Of a DNA stretch of 19,703 nucleotides, positions 7,453-15,440 are shown in pieces. This DNA comes from DATLYH01 sp035575035. GTDB lineage: Bacteria; Planctomycetota; Planctomycetia; Gemmatales; Gemmataceae. The notes under the pieces are model-generated. The model saw only the letters and a program-made list of their open reading frames with translations, was not told the DNA's origin and did no database searches. Each line of letters starts with the position of its first letter. The first letter of the stretch is position 1. The translations under genes were made by a program, and so were the position numbers. The DNA lies in the NCBI GenBank assembly GCA_035575035.1, contig DATLYH010000001.1, positions 1 to 19,703 of the forward strand, given 5' to 3'.

Positions 7453-8814
7453 ATGGCCGCACGAGCCAGGATCGCCAATATCCTTATCGTTGACGACGAG
7501 CCGCTGATCCGCGACACGCTGGCGGAGTACCTGGGCCAGGAAGGGTTCGCCGTCTTCCCCTGCGCCAACGGCGAGGAAGCCTTGGCCCTGGCGGCCGAAC
7601 GCCCTTTCGACGTGGCCCTGTGCGACGTGCAGCTACCCGGCATCGACGGCATCGAGCTGCTCGAGCGCCTGCTCCAAATCAGCCCCACGACCTCCGTGCT
7701 CCTGATCACCGCTTATGCCACCGTCGAGAGCGCCGTCCAGGCGTTCCAGAAGGGGGCCCACGACTACCTGATGAAGCCGCTCCTGCTCGACGAGGTGCTC
7801 AACAAGATCCGCCGGCTGCTGGCTTACCGTGAGCTATTCCGCGAGAACCAGTGGCTGCGGCGCGAGTTGAACCGCGCCGCCGAGGATGACCGGATCGTTG
7901 GCCGCAGTCCGGCCATGCGCCGGGTGCTGGAGATGGTCCGCAAGGTGGCGCCGACTCCCTCGACAGTGCTGCTGGTCGGTGAGAGTGGCACCGGCAAGGA
8001 GCTGATCGCCCGCGCCATCCACCGGCAGGGCCCCAACCCGGAGGGCCGCTTCCTGCCGGTCAACTGCGCTGCCATTCCGCCCGATCTGCTGGAAAACCAA
8101 CTCTTCGGCCATCGCAAGGGGGCCTTCACGGGGGCCGACCGCGACCAGGCGGGCGTCTTCGTCCACGCCGGCGCCGGCACCGTCTTCCTTGATGAAATCG
8201 GCGAACTGCCGCTGGCCACGCAGGCCAAACTGCTGCGGGCGATCGAGCAGAAGGAAGTCCTGCCGGTCGGCGCCAACGAGCCGGTCCGGGTGGAAGCACG
8301 GGTGCTGGCGGCGACCAACAAGGACCTGGCCCGCGAGGTCGAGCAGGGCCGGTTCCGCGAGGACCTTTATTACCGCCTCAATGTGGTGACCATCACTATT
8401 CCGCCATTGCGCGAGCGGCGAGAGGACATCCCCGAGTTGGTCGAGCATCTACTGGCCCGGCACGCGCGGGCACTGGGCAAGCGCATCACCGGCGTGACGC
8501 ACGAGACGATGCAACTGCTGCTGGCCTGCCGCTGGAAAGGGAACGTGCGCGAGCTGGACAACGCGCTGCAACGGGCAGTGATCCTGGGTGAGGGGCCGCT
8601 GGTGACGCCGGCCGACCTCCCCCCCGACCTGGCGCCGGCCGAGGGCGACCCGGCGTTGGTGGACCGGCTGGACGAGGCGGTCCGGCGCTTCGAGAAGCAG
8701 CACATCGAGCGCATTCTGCGGCAGACGCCGGACAAGCGCGAGGCAGCACGGCGGCTGAACATGGGGCTAAGCTCACTGTACCGCAAGATCGCCGAGCTGG
8801 GGATTCAGACGTAG
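7453..8814 (+). CDS. Sigma-54-activating response regulator, NtrC family
   Basis: Transcription activator that takes phosphate from the upstream kinase and uses ATP to open sigma-54 promoters. The receiver domain (about 8-120) has Asp14/Asp15, phospho-acceptor Asp58, Thr86 and Lys108. The AAA+ domain (about 147-390) has Walker A GESGTGKE (176-183), the sigma-54-contacting loop GAFTGA (223-228), Walker B VFLDE (244-248) and the FREDLYYRLN segment (301-310). The C-terminus (about 424-448, REAARRLNMGLSSLYRKI) is a Fis-type helix-turn-helix. All diagnostic motifs are intact and the length (453 aa) is usual for the family. The gene follows the kinase on the same strand. No Shine-Dalgarno is obvious at its ATG. 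Its targets are not evident from the window. Confidence 0.96.
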   Translation: MAARARIANILIVDDEPLIRDTLAEYLGQEGFAVFPCANGEEALALAAERPFDVALCDVQLPGIDGIELLERLLQISPTTSVLLITAYATVESAVQAFQKGAHDYLMKPLLLDEVLNKIRRLLAYRELFRENQWLRRELNRAAEDDRIVGRSPAMRRVLEMVRKVAPTPSTVLLVGESGTGKELIARAIHRQGPNPEGRFLPVNCAAIPPDLLENQLFGHRKGAFTGADRDQAGVFVHAGAGTVFLDEIGELPLATQAKLLRAIEQKEVLPVGANEPVRVEARVLAATNKDLAREVEQGRFREDLYYRLNVVTITIPPLRERREDIPELVEHLLARHARALGKRITGVTHETMQLLLACRWKGNVRELDNALQRAVILGEGPLVTPADLPPDLAPAEGDPALVDRLDEAVRRFEKQHIERILRQTPDKREAARRLNMGLSSLYRKIAELGIQT

Positions 8815-8837
8815 ACTGGCGCGCGGATCATCCGCCA

Positions 8838-8866
8838 CTTGCGGCTTAGCGTGTCTCAGCCGCAAG
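8838..8866. terminator. Hairpin between convergent genes
   Basis: CTTGCGGCT (8838-8846) and AGCCGCAAG (8858-8866) pair perfectly around an 11-base loop. The hairpin lies between the stop of the NtrC-like regulator (8814) and the stop of the oppositely oriented subtilase (8884), so it is placed to end transcription from both sides. There is no long T-tract on either strand. The 13-mer CTTGCGGCTTAGC also occurs at 15447-15459. Confidence 0.55.
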
Positions 8867-8883
8867 CGACATCGCGGTCTCTC

Positions 8884-9702
8884 TCATTTCCTCCCCGACA
8901 CCATCCAGTATAGGATTGTCTTGATCTCGAAAGGTTTCAGATTGGGCCGCAGCGACAGGATGCGGGCGGCGATGCCGGCCAGGTGCGGCGCTGCCCAGCT
9001 GGTGGCCGGCTCACTGGCGAACGGTCCCAGGTAACCCCGCCCGTGCGCCACAAACTCAACCTGCTCGCGCAGTTGATACGCGAACTGTAGCGGATCGGCG
9101 AAGAGGTGCTTGTCCACCGAGATCAGCGGCGGGGCGAACACCGCTGGGTAGCTACGTGTCAGCGGGTGCTCGTTGTGAGCCGCCGCAAAGACGAGCACGT
9201 CCTTGAAGTAGGCCTCCTCGATCGCCCGCAACAGCTGGAAACGGCGGTGGACCTGCTGCAACCGGTGCTCTGGCACTCCCAGCGACAGGTTGATCACCTT
9301 GCACTTCCAGACCTCAATGGCCCAACGCAGGGCGCGGATGACTACCTCGACCTCACAGCTCCCCTGCGGCCCGAAGACGTCGGCCGAGTAGAGCCGGACG
9401 CGCGGGGCCAGGGTAAGGATGATGTCGGCGACCGTCGTGCCGTGCGGGGTACTCTGGTGGCCGTCATAGGGGAGCGGCTCGGGGCGGTCAGCGGTGAAGA
9501 TGGCTCCCTCGATCGGGTGGATCGGTTGCCCCTGGCGGCGGAACTTTTCTTCCAACAGCGCCCGCTCCACACCACTGTCAATGACACAAACAGGAATGCC
9601 TTCGCCGGTGGCGCGTGGGTCATGCAGCAGGCGCTCGGGCGTCAACAGCGCGAAAACCTCCTCGAAGACGTCGCGCCGGCTGTCAGGCGGCGTATCGCTC
9701 AC
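8884..9702 (-). CDS. Small leaderless subtilisin-like serine protease (272 aa)
   Basis: Peptidase of the S8 (subtilase) family. The catalytic triad reads Asp42 (VCVIDSGV), His87 (HGTTVADI) and Ser235 (TSWAAPHLAG, matching GTSxAxPxxAG with Ala for the first Gly). Asn177 (AAAHNEH) fits the oxyanion-hole position. There is no signal peptide and no recognisable propeptide, so it should act in the cytoplasm and be controlled other than by export and prodomain removal. I chose the GTG at 9702 over an upstream in-frame codon: it overlaps the TGA of the REC-GAF gene (GTGA) and has GGAGG seven bases before it. This is translational coupling, suggesting that the regulator and protease work together. 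The substrate is unknown. Confidence 0.9.
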   Translation of the reverse strand: MSDTPPDSRRDVFEEVFALLTPERLLHDPRATGEGIPVCVIDSGVERALLEEKFRRQGQPIHPIEGAIFTADRPEPLPYDGHQSTPHGTTVADIILTLAPRVRLYSADVFGPQGSCEVEVVIRALRWAIEVWKCKVINLSLGVPEHRLQQVHRRFQLLRAIEEAYFKDVLVFAAAHNEHPLTRSYPAVFAPPLISVDKHLFADPLQFAYQLREQVEFVAHGRGYLGPFASEPATSWAAPHLAGIAARILSLRPNLKPFEIKTILYWMVSGRK

Positions 9703-11123
9703 GGCCGGGCCTCCCCGGCGCCCGAGATTTCGTCGAGCAGGCCGCGCAGACTCTCCACAAGGCCAATGCAATGCCGGACTGCGGCCGGGCCGTGCCGCAG
9801 CGCCAACACCCGCACGGCCTCCGCCAGCCGCAGGGCATCCTCGGCGGCCACCGGTGCCCCAGGCTGGGCACGGAGTCCCTCGCGCAGCTGGTCCATGACG
9901 GCAGCAGGAGGCGGCTCCTCCATCCGCCGCGCGGCGCTGCCGCGCAACGACGCCGCCACGGAATCACTGGCCCCCAGCGCGGCGGCAACCGCATCCAACA
10001 GAACGCGGTGCGTCTGCCGGCCGGCCAGTTCCTGACGCAGCATCTCGGCGCCGAACTCCGCCGCCGCTGCCACCAGCCGGCGGTCGTCCTCGGTAAAGCC
10101 CCCCTCATCCCTACCCCTCTCCCCCCCTTCGGGGGCGAGGGGAGGAATACTTTCACCCCTCTCCCCCCACAGTGGGGGAGGAATGTTTTCGTCCCTCTCC
10201 TCCTGCGGCGGAGGAATACTTTCGTCCCTCGCCCCCTCTAGGGGGAGAGGGGTAGGGGGTGAGGGGGGCTGCTTATCGAACAACTCCAGCACCACGTGCA
10301 GACCGGGGGCCACCGCCAGTGGTGCCGCCAGCAGTGACTGCCGGTCGCGCTCGAACGGCTGTAGCTCCACGTTGGCCGTTTCCTGTTGAAGCCGTCCCAG
10401 GGCGAAGGGCTCCTGCAAGCTGACAACGGTGCCGGCCAGCGAGCGGGCAAACGGCACCAACTCCACGTTCAACAGGTTGCCGGCGGCATCGTAAGCTCGG
10501 CAGACCTCGGCGGGCTGGCGGTCGGCATCGTAACTACGGACCAACAGTACGCCGTCGCGGGCCCCGGTAGTTCGCATCAGGAAGCGGAACAGGCTGCCGA
10601 TCGCCTCGGGCAGCGAGACCGGGTCGTTCAATGCCGCCGCCGACTGGACCAGCGGCAAGACCTTCTCCACCGCCTCACGGAAGGCGACCAGGCTCTGGTG
10701 CAGCCGGCGCTCGCGCTTGGCGGGGCGGATGCGGTCCAACTGCCGCGTGACTGCCCGGAGGAACGTCTCGCGGTTGAGGTCCTGGTTCTTGTCGAAGTAG
10801 TCGCGGACCCCCATGCGCATGGCATCGAGCGGCGTTGCCTGGTGGGCGTAACCGGTGATCATGATCGCGACCACATCGGGATTGAACAGGTAAAGGTCTT
10901 CGAGCAGGTGCAGGCCATCGTTACCGGCGCCGAGGTTCCAGTCGAGGATGGCCAGGTCGATGGTGTGCTGGTTGGCTTGGACCAGGGCAGCCTCGGCATC
11001 GGCCGCGGTAAGGATACGGCAGCCCAGATGGGCGCTCTCCAACCATTCGCGGAACGTCTTCCGGACCGGCTCCTCATCGTCCACGATCAGGATGGTTTCG
11101 GCGGCGTCAGCGGTTGGCGGCAT
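9699..11123 (-). CDS. REC-GAF response regulator carrying an in-frame repeat insertion
   Basis: Receiver protein with no DNA-binding domain (474 aa). The REC domain (about 10-130) has Asp15/Asp16, phospho-acceptor Asp61, Thr90 and Lys112. After a helical linker, residues about 168-283 and 343-366 form a GAF-like sensory domain. Between LELFDKQ and FTEDDRRLV lie about 55 residues rich in Pro, Glu, Arg and Gly (286-341), encoded by a palindromic repeat array and probably foreign to the fold. The C-terminal ~110 residues are helical and unrecognised. The gene is coupled to the subtilase by a GTGA overlap, so its output may be proteolysis or protease control rather than transcription. No partner kinase is adjacent in the same operon; the kinase at 6007 is a possible donor. 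Confidence 0.85.
   Translation of the reverse strand: MPPTADAAETILIVDDEEPVRKTFREWLESAHLGCRILTAADAEAALVQANQHTIDLAILDWNLGAGNDGLHLLEDLYLFNPDVVAIMITGYAHQATPLDAMRMGVRDYFDKNQDLNRETFLRAVTRQLDRIRPAKRERRLHQSLVAFREAVEKVLPLVQSAAALNDPVSLPEAIGSLFRFLMRTTGARDGVLLVRSYDADRQPAEVCRAYDAAGNLLNVELVPFARSLAGTVVSLQEPFALGRLQQETANVELQPFERDRQSLLAAPLAVAPGLHVVLELFDKQPPSPPTPLPLEGARDESIPPPQEERDENIPPPLWGERGESIPPLAPEGGERGRDEGGFTEDDRRLVAAAAEFGAEMLRQELAGRQTHRVLLDAVAAALGASDSVAASLRGSAARRMEEPPPAAVMDQLREGLRAQPGAPVAAEDALRLAEAVRVLALRHGPAAVRHCIGLVESLRGLLDEISGAGEARP
10100..10267. repeat. Palindromic repeat array inside the GAF coding sequence
   Basis: C-rich 10100-10125 and G-rich 10241-10267 are near-perfect reverse complements (one small indel). 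Between and beside them are four short hairpins: 10121-10135, 10161-10180 (CTCCCCC/GGGGGAG), 10198-10215 (TCCTCC/GGAGGA) and 10232-10245. A 21-base unit, GGAGGAATACTTTCGTCCCT plus C, occurs three times with few changes at 10141, 10177 and 10210. The spacings of 36 and 33 bases are multiples of three, so the reading frame is kept. The hairpin at 16661 looks like a single related unit. Confidence 0.8.
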
Positions 11124-11366
11124 GGTCAGGAACTCTCAACCGACCCGTTCTTCCCCAACCTTCTTATAGCAGGAGGCAGGCGGGCTCACCAGACGGGCAG
11201 AGGCACCACGGTGCTGGAGTTCAAGCCCAACCCGGACAGAAAATGCTTGCGACTGGCGTGCGGTGGGGATACACTTTTGTCCGAAAAGCTGGGATGCAGA
11301 GATTGATTGCTATTGCTTCAGGTTCTGCCCCAGTGTTGGGAACAACCAGGACACGAACCTGGAAAG
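11124..11366. other. Divergent intergenic region
   Basis: These 243 bases separate the REC-GAF gene (leftward) from the broken PEP-CTERM-like gene (rightward), so promoters for both directions are expected. On the minus strand a TATAAG at 11168-11163 could be a -10 element about 35 bases before the regulator's ATG, but no good -35 accompanies it. Short frames here show no protein-like features. Confidence 0.35.
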
Positions 11367-12018
11367 GTGAGCCGCGTCGCTCTCGAAAATCCTGGGACTG
11401 TCCTTGTCACTCTTGGTGGCCGGTGCCGGGCTAAGTTCCCTAGCCAGGGCCGACCTCCTCACGCCGAACGGCAACCCAACCGGGGCGGACCCCGCGTACT
11501 CACCCTGGTACGGTCAATACAGGTATGTAAATCAAGGCGCGTTCCAGCTTGGGGATGTTGAAGTTCCAGGCGCCGGTGGTGCCGTTATCGGGCTGCATTA
11601 TCTGCCCCAAGGGGCAGATCCGAGTGGCGCTGGGGTTGTGCATTGGCTCCAACTCATCGGAACCAACTATCCCCTCGGCGCTCCAGGGCCACAAGCCGGC
11701 GTTTCCTGGTACTTGGACGTTCATCCCGATGCCCCTCAAGGTTATCCTTTTTATGACTTCGACGCTCTCGTCGCGGCGGACGCGACAGATTTTGTGGACA
11801 GACCTTTCCGTCCTTACAATGACAGTACGATTTGAGGGGCAAACACATTCATTGCGACCTGGGATGAGCCGGCGAGGGTCTTGAACATCTCCAACCAAAG
11901 TGTCTACTGGGGCTTCACCGATCCGGTCTTGGTTTCGGCGCCTGAACTAAGCGCCGTGATTCTGTTCTTTGGAGGCACCTTGGTCCTGCTTTGGGGCCGG
12001 ATGCGGTGGTGGATCTAG
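11367..12018 (+). pseudogene. PEP-CTERM-like surface protein gene with in-frame TGA
   Basis: One reading frame carries a complete secreted-protein design but is interrupted. From about 11386 it encodes a signal-peptide core ending SSLARA, then a Gly/Pro/Tyr-rich middle (LLTPNGNPTGADP.., ..FDALVAADATDF..). TGA stands at 11833-11835. The same frame then continues for 60 codons to TAG at 12016 and ends in a sorting-like tail, APELSAVILFFGGTLVLLWG followed by RMRWWI. Near the start, no ATG or GTG exists in frame after the TGA at 11368; the first usual start is TTG 11404, which lacks the basic N-terminus. A GTG at 11367 would fit if one base were removed. I infer a decaying gene; a sequencing error or readthrough is possible. 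Confidence 0.6.
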
Positions 12019-12085
12019 CAAGTCAAGGGGATCTCGTGCCGGTTGTGTATCAGGACCTGCGTGCAAACTTTCTCGGAGCAAGATC

Positions 12086-13249
12086 ATGTACCCTAAATCT
12101 CTTGACCCTGACCTCAAAAGTTCCGCCACCAAGCGGCGTTTTCTGATGGGCTTCTTGGTTGTCAGCCTCGGAGCGCTGCTGGTCGCAGGGGTGGTTGGGA
12201 CGGTTATGAATTGGGGCAGTCCTGTCATACCAACGGAGCCGGGGCCGGCCCCTGAGGAGCGAATCACCTTGCGCGGGCACGACGCCGCTGTTAATTCCGT
12301 GGCGTTCGCGCCGGACGGGCGGACGCTCGCCTCCGGAAGCAGCGACCGGACGGTGAAGCTCTGGGACCCGGCAACGGGGAGGGAGCAGATGACCCTATGG
12401 GAGCGCGGCCCTGTCCTGGCCGTGGCCTTCGCGCCGGACGGCACGGCGCTGGCCTCGGGAACGGCCGCCAGCAAGCCCGTTCGGCCGGAGAACTCGGACG
12501 CGGGGACCGTGAAGTTGTGGGAAACGGGCACCGGCACAGAACGTGCCATTTTCCAGGTTCCTCTGATCCGTTACGCTTTCCGGTCGGTCTGCTCGGTGAC
12601 GTTCGCACCCGGCGGCAAGGTTCTGGCCGCGGGGGTCAGTGGACTAACTGCAGACACCCCGTTCCTGGGTACCGTAATCCTGTGGGACACTGGCGTGGAT
12701 AAGGAGCTCCGCACGTTCCAAATCTCTACCGCCAGTCCTTCGGCGGCGTTTCTGTCCGAGGGGAAGACCCTGGCGGTCACGGATGGAGCCAAGGTCACTT
12801 TCTACGAGGCAGCCACGGGTAAGAAACAGGCTTTCTTCCAGAGACGAGACCATGGGGCGGTCACGACCCTGGCGCTGTCGCCGGATGGCAAGATCCTGGC
12901 CGCGGGCGAAGGCAAGTCCGAGGCGGGGAAATACCTGGGCAGCTACGTGACCCTGTGGGACGTGGCGACGGGCAAGGAACTAGCCACCTTTCAGGGACAC
13001 GCTGATCATATCGAATCTCTGGCGTTCGCGCCGGACGGAAAGGTCTTGGCTACGGGGAGTCAGGATGCGACTATCAAGCTGTGGGAGGTTCCCACCGGCA
13101 AGGCACTGGCTACCCTCGCAGGGCACGCGGGCCCCGTTCTCTCCGTGGCGTTCGCGCCGGACGGCAAGACGTTGGCCTCGGGGAGCAAAGACGGTACGGT
13201 AAAGCTGTGGGACATGGCAAAGGCGCTGAAGCAGAAGGCGGTTAAATGA
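12086..13249 (+). CDS. Membrane-anchored seven-bladed WD40 protein (387 aa)
   Basis: Protein-interaction propeller tethered to the membrane. A basic N-terminus is followed by a hydrophobic segment at about 19-41, then a Pro-rich linker. Seven WD40 repeats follow, at about 58-94, 100-146, 152-201, 206-241, 247-292, 298-334 and 340-376. Each is recognisable by SVAFAPDGxxLASGS and a KLWD-like end, the fourth being the most degenerate (TFYE). Seven repeats make one closed propeller, and no other domain is attached. I chose ATG 12086 because it begins just before the basic and hydrophobic segments and has GGAG seven bases upstream; the longer frame from 11969 overlaps the preceding broken gene. 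The function is not identifiable. Confidence 0.88.
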   Translation: MYPKSLDPDLKSSATKRRFLMGFLVVSLGALLVAGVVGTVMNWGSPVIPTEPGPAPEERITLRGHDAAVNSVAFAPDGRTLASGSSDRTVKLWDPATGREQMTLWERGPVLAVAFAPDGTALASGTAASKPVRPENSDAGTVKLWETGTGTERAIFQVPLIRYAFRSVCSVTFAPGGKVLAAGVSGLTADTPFLGTVILWDTGVDKELRTFQISTASPSAAFLSEGKTLAVTDGAKVTFYEAATGKKQAFFQRRDHGAVTTLALSPDGKILAAGEGKSEAGKYLGSYVTLWDVATGKELATFQGHADHIESLAFAPDGKVLATGSQDATIKLWEVPTGKALATLAGHAGPVLSVAFAPDGKTLASGSKDGTVKLWDMAKALKQKAVK

Positions 13250-13278
13250 CAAGGAACAAGGGTCGAGCAAAACCACTT

Positions 13279-13602
13279 CTAAACAGGGTGCGTGCTGTCA
13301 CGATTCACAGAAAGTGCGAAGGCGTAAGCTTGCCACGCCCGCGCGAAATCGCGGTGAAGCAGATGGATCATGGCCAGCAGCCGCTGTGACTCCACGTCGC
13401 GCCGTAACGTGTCCGCCCCTTCGGCTAGCGCCAGCGCCTGCCGAAGTCGGCTCCTAGCTAGGTGCCGGTAGGCTTCCGCCAGCGCCCGCCGACGCTGCTC
13501 CTCCAGCGCGAACAGCAGCGCCAGGTCGGCCCGGCAGCGGCGGCACTGCGGCCCCGCGTCGTTCTCAGCCTTGCAAACCGGACAGCGCATCGGCTCAGAC
13601 AT
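13279..13602 (-). CDS. Zinc-ribbon protein at the end of the Hsp70 operon (107 aa)
   Basis: The N-terminus has two Cys pairs, Cys7-Cys10 (CPVC) and Cys20-Cys23 (CRRC), which should bind one zinc. The rest is helical and TPR-like (EAYRHLARSRLRQALALAEGA, then LLAMIHLLHRDFARAWQAYAFALS). No enzyme motif is present. Its ATG at 13602 overlaps the end of the DnaK-like gene (stop 13597-13595) by eight bases, so translation is probably coupled and a role with that chaperone is likely, for example as client adaptor or regulator. ATG 13590 (residue 5, just before CPVC) is an alternative start. It ends 29 bases from the convergent WD40 gene. Confidence 0.75.
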   Translation of the reverse strand: MSEPMRCPVCKAENDAGPQCRRCRADLALLFALEEQRRRALAEAYRHLARSRLRQALALAEGADTLRRDVESQRLLAMIHLLHRDFARAWQAYAFALSVNRDSTHPV

Positions 13603-15424
13603 CTTCCAGGTAGAACAGGATGTCGGCCAGCTCGTTGCAGGCCTGGGTGACCTGGTCCCACTTGCGGTCCGTCAGGGCGATCCGCACCTTCTCCATCTGG
13701 CGCTCGACCTCGCTGCGGTCCTCGGGAGCGACCCGGTCTAGCAGACGCTCGGCCTTCTCCAACAGCGCCCGCGCCTGCACCGCCTCGCGCTGGCCCTCAC
13801 GCGGGCCGGGCACCAGGCTCGGCACCTCGACCGGCTCGGATTCGTTCTCCAGATCTTCCAGGTCTTCGCGGTCTTCGGGGATGTCCTGGTCCCATTCCTC
13901 CCACAGCCGCTCCAGTCGCTCCCGGGCAATCTCGCGCTCCTCGCGCTCGAAGCGGGCCAGGGCGTTGTCGATGGTGATCTGCTTCTGCAAGCCGGTCGCC
14001 TTCTCCCGGGCCGACACCTTCAGCATGCCGTCGAGGTTCAAATCGAGCTGAACGACGATCTGGTTGCCGGCCGGCACCGGGGCCAGCCCCTGGATCAGGA
14101 ATCGGCCAACCCGATGATTACGGCGGACATCATCGCTTTCCCCCTGGTAAACGTCGATGTCCACCTCGGTCTGGCGATCATGGACCGTGTGGAACACTTC
14201 ACTGCGCGAGGCCGGCAGGGGAGTGCCGCGCTTGATGATCGGGGCGAAGCGATATTCAAACGGGAAGCCGTGGACCTCGTCGAGACATTTGATGCCCAGC
14301 GAGTGGGGAGTGATGTCCACTAAAACGGCGCCAACCTCGGTGCCGGCGATAATGGCCGCCTGAATGGCAGCGCCCATCGCCACACACAGATCGGGGTTGA
14401 CCTCCTGATGAGCCGGCTGTCCCAGGCGCTCTTCCAGTAATTGTGTAACCAGCGGCGTTCGGGTGGCGCCGCCGACCAGCACTACCTTGTCGATCTGTGA
14501 GGGGGTCAGGTGCGCATCTTCCAGCGCCCGCCGCATGCAGTCCATGGTGCGGTCCAACAGTGGCCGGATCATTCGCTCGTACTCCTGGCGGCTGATCTCC
14601 AGGTTGAGGTGGAGGGCGACGCCGTTCTTCTCGGCAATGAACTCCTCCTCGATGCGGGCGAAGGGGTGGTAGGAGAGATGGCATTTGGCGGCCTCGACGG
14701 CCCGGAGGAGCCGGGCCTTGGCGATCCGATCGGCCCGCAGGTCGATGCCGTGTTCTTCCTGGAAGCGGTCGCAGACATGCTTGAGCAGCAGGTCGTCAAA
14801 ATCGTCACCGCCGAGCTGGGTATCGCCGTGGCTGGCCAGCACCTCGACGACGCTTTCCTGGGCTTGGACGATGGAGACGTCGAAGGTGCCACCGCCCAGG
14901 TCATAGACGAGGAGGCGCCGCAGCTCGCGATGGCTGGGGTCATAGGTGAGCGAGGCGGCGGTCGGCTCGTTGAGGATGCGGACCACCTCCAGGCCGGCCA
15001 GTTCCCCTGCCTCGCGGGTTACCTGGCGCTGGGCGTCGTTGAAGTAGGCCGGCACCGTGATCACCGCCCGCTTGATCGGCACGCCCAGCTCGCGCGCGGC
15101 CCGGTCGCGCAGGGTGCGCAGGATCATGGCGGAGATCTCCTGCGGCCGGTACTCCTGGTTGCCGAGCCGAACCTTGACGTCCTGCCCCATCTTGCGCTTG
15201 ATCGACTTGATCGTCCGCTCGGGGGCGATCACCCACTGGTTGCGTGCCGCCTTGCCGACGAGCAGCCGGCCATCCTCCGACAGGCCGACAAAGGAGGGGA
15301 GGATCGGGTCGCCATCCTCGGCGAAAACGTAGGGCTGCCCGTCGCGGATGATCGCGATCTCACTGTTGGTGGTCCCCAGGTCGATCCCAACGATGGGGTC
15401 AGCAGACGGTGTATTTGAAGGCAT
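13595..15424 (-). CDS. DnaK-like Hsp70 chaperone, paralogous type (609 aa)
   Basis: ATP-dependent chaperone. The nucleotide-binding domain is complete: GIDLGTTNS (13-21), Lys76 (SIKRKMG), VPAYFND (124-130), NEPTAAS with Glu153, DLGGGTFD with Asp175 and Thr180, GGDDFD (205-210) and VGGATRTP (317-324). These correspond to the ATPase residues of E. coli DnaK. The beta-type substrate domain (about 371-490) retains ITPHSLGIK and a FLIQGL-like strand. The lid is atypical: a very acidic stretch at about 512-535 (QDIPEDREDLEDLENESEP), then a helical tail ending FYLEDV. I chose ATG 15424 with AAGGGGGG upstream; the TTG at 15442 lies on that ribosome site. It is probably a specialised Hsp70, not the housekeeping DnaK. 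Confidence 0.92.
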   Translation of the reverse strand: MPSNTPSADPIVGIDLGTTNSEIAIIRDGQPYVFAEDGDPILPSFVGLSEDGRLLVGKAARNQWVIAPERTIKSIKRKMGQDVKVRLGNQEYRPQEISAMILRTLRDRAARELGVPIKRAVITVPAYFNDAQRQVTREAGELAGLEVVRILNEPTAASLTYDPSHRELRRLLVYDLGGGTFDVSIVQAQESVVEVLASHGDTQLGGDDFDDLLLKHVCDRFQEEHGIDLRADRIAKARLLRAVEAAKCHLSYHPFARIEEEFIAEKNGVALHLNLEISRQEYERMIRPLLDRTMDCMRRALEDAHLTPSQIDKVVLVGGATRTPLVTQLLEERLGQPAHQEVNPDLCVAMGAAIQAAIIAGTEVGAVLVDITPHSLGIKCLDEVHGFPFEYRFAPIIKRGTPLPASRSEVFHTVHDRQTEVDIDVYQGESDDVRRNHRVGRFLIQGLAPVPAGNQIVVQLDLNLDGMLKVSAREKATGLQKQITIDNALARFEREEREIARERLERLWEEWDQDIPEDREDLEDLENESEPVEVPSLVPGPREGQREAVQARALLEKAERLLDRVAPEDRSEVERQMEKVRIALTDRKWDQVTQACNELADILFYLEDV

Positions 15425-15440
15425 GGGATTGCCCCCCTTC

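Noticed and set aside
10100..10267. CRISPR array
   Set aside because: The repeated unit has only three degenerate copies, spacers are short, themselves palindromic and similar to each other, and no cas gene is present.
11600..11619. Perfect inverted repeat ATCTGCCCC-AA-GGGGCAGAT
   Set aside because: It lies inside the former coding region of the PEP-CTERM-like gene and encodes an ordinary part of it; a 9-bp dyad alone is not evidence of an operator.
11836..12018. TGA 11833 as a selenocysteine codon
   Set aside because: No SECIS-like hairpin is obvious just downstream, the protein is not a redox enzyme, and the start is also damaged, so a nonsense mutation is simpler.
12301..13164. Identical 18-mer GGCGTTCGCGCCGGACGG at 12301, 13021 and 13147 as a mobile repeat
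   Set aside because: It encodes the conserved AFAPDG turn of WD40 blades and is explained by internal repeat duplication.
14510..15418. 302-aa plus-strand frame antisense to the DnaK-like gene
   Set aside because: It mirrors the strong codon bias of the DnaK-like gene; its translation has no motif and the DnaK motifs on the other strand are unambiguous.
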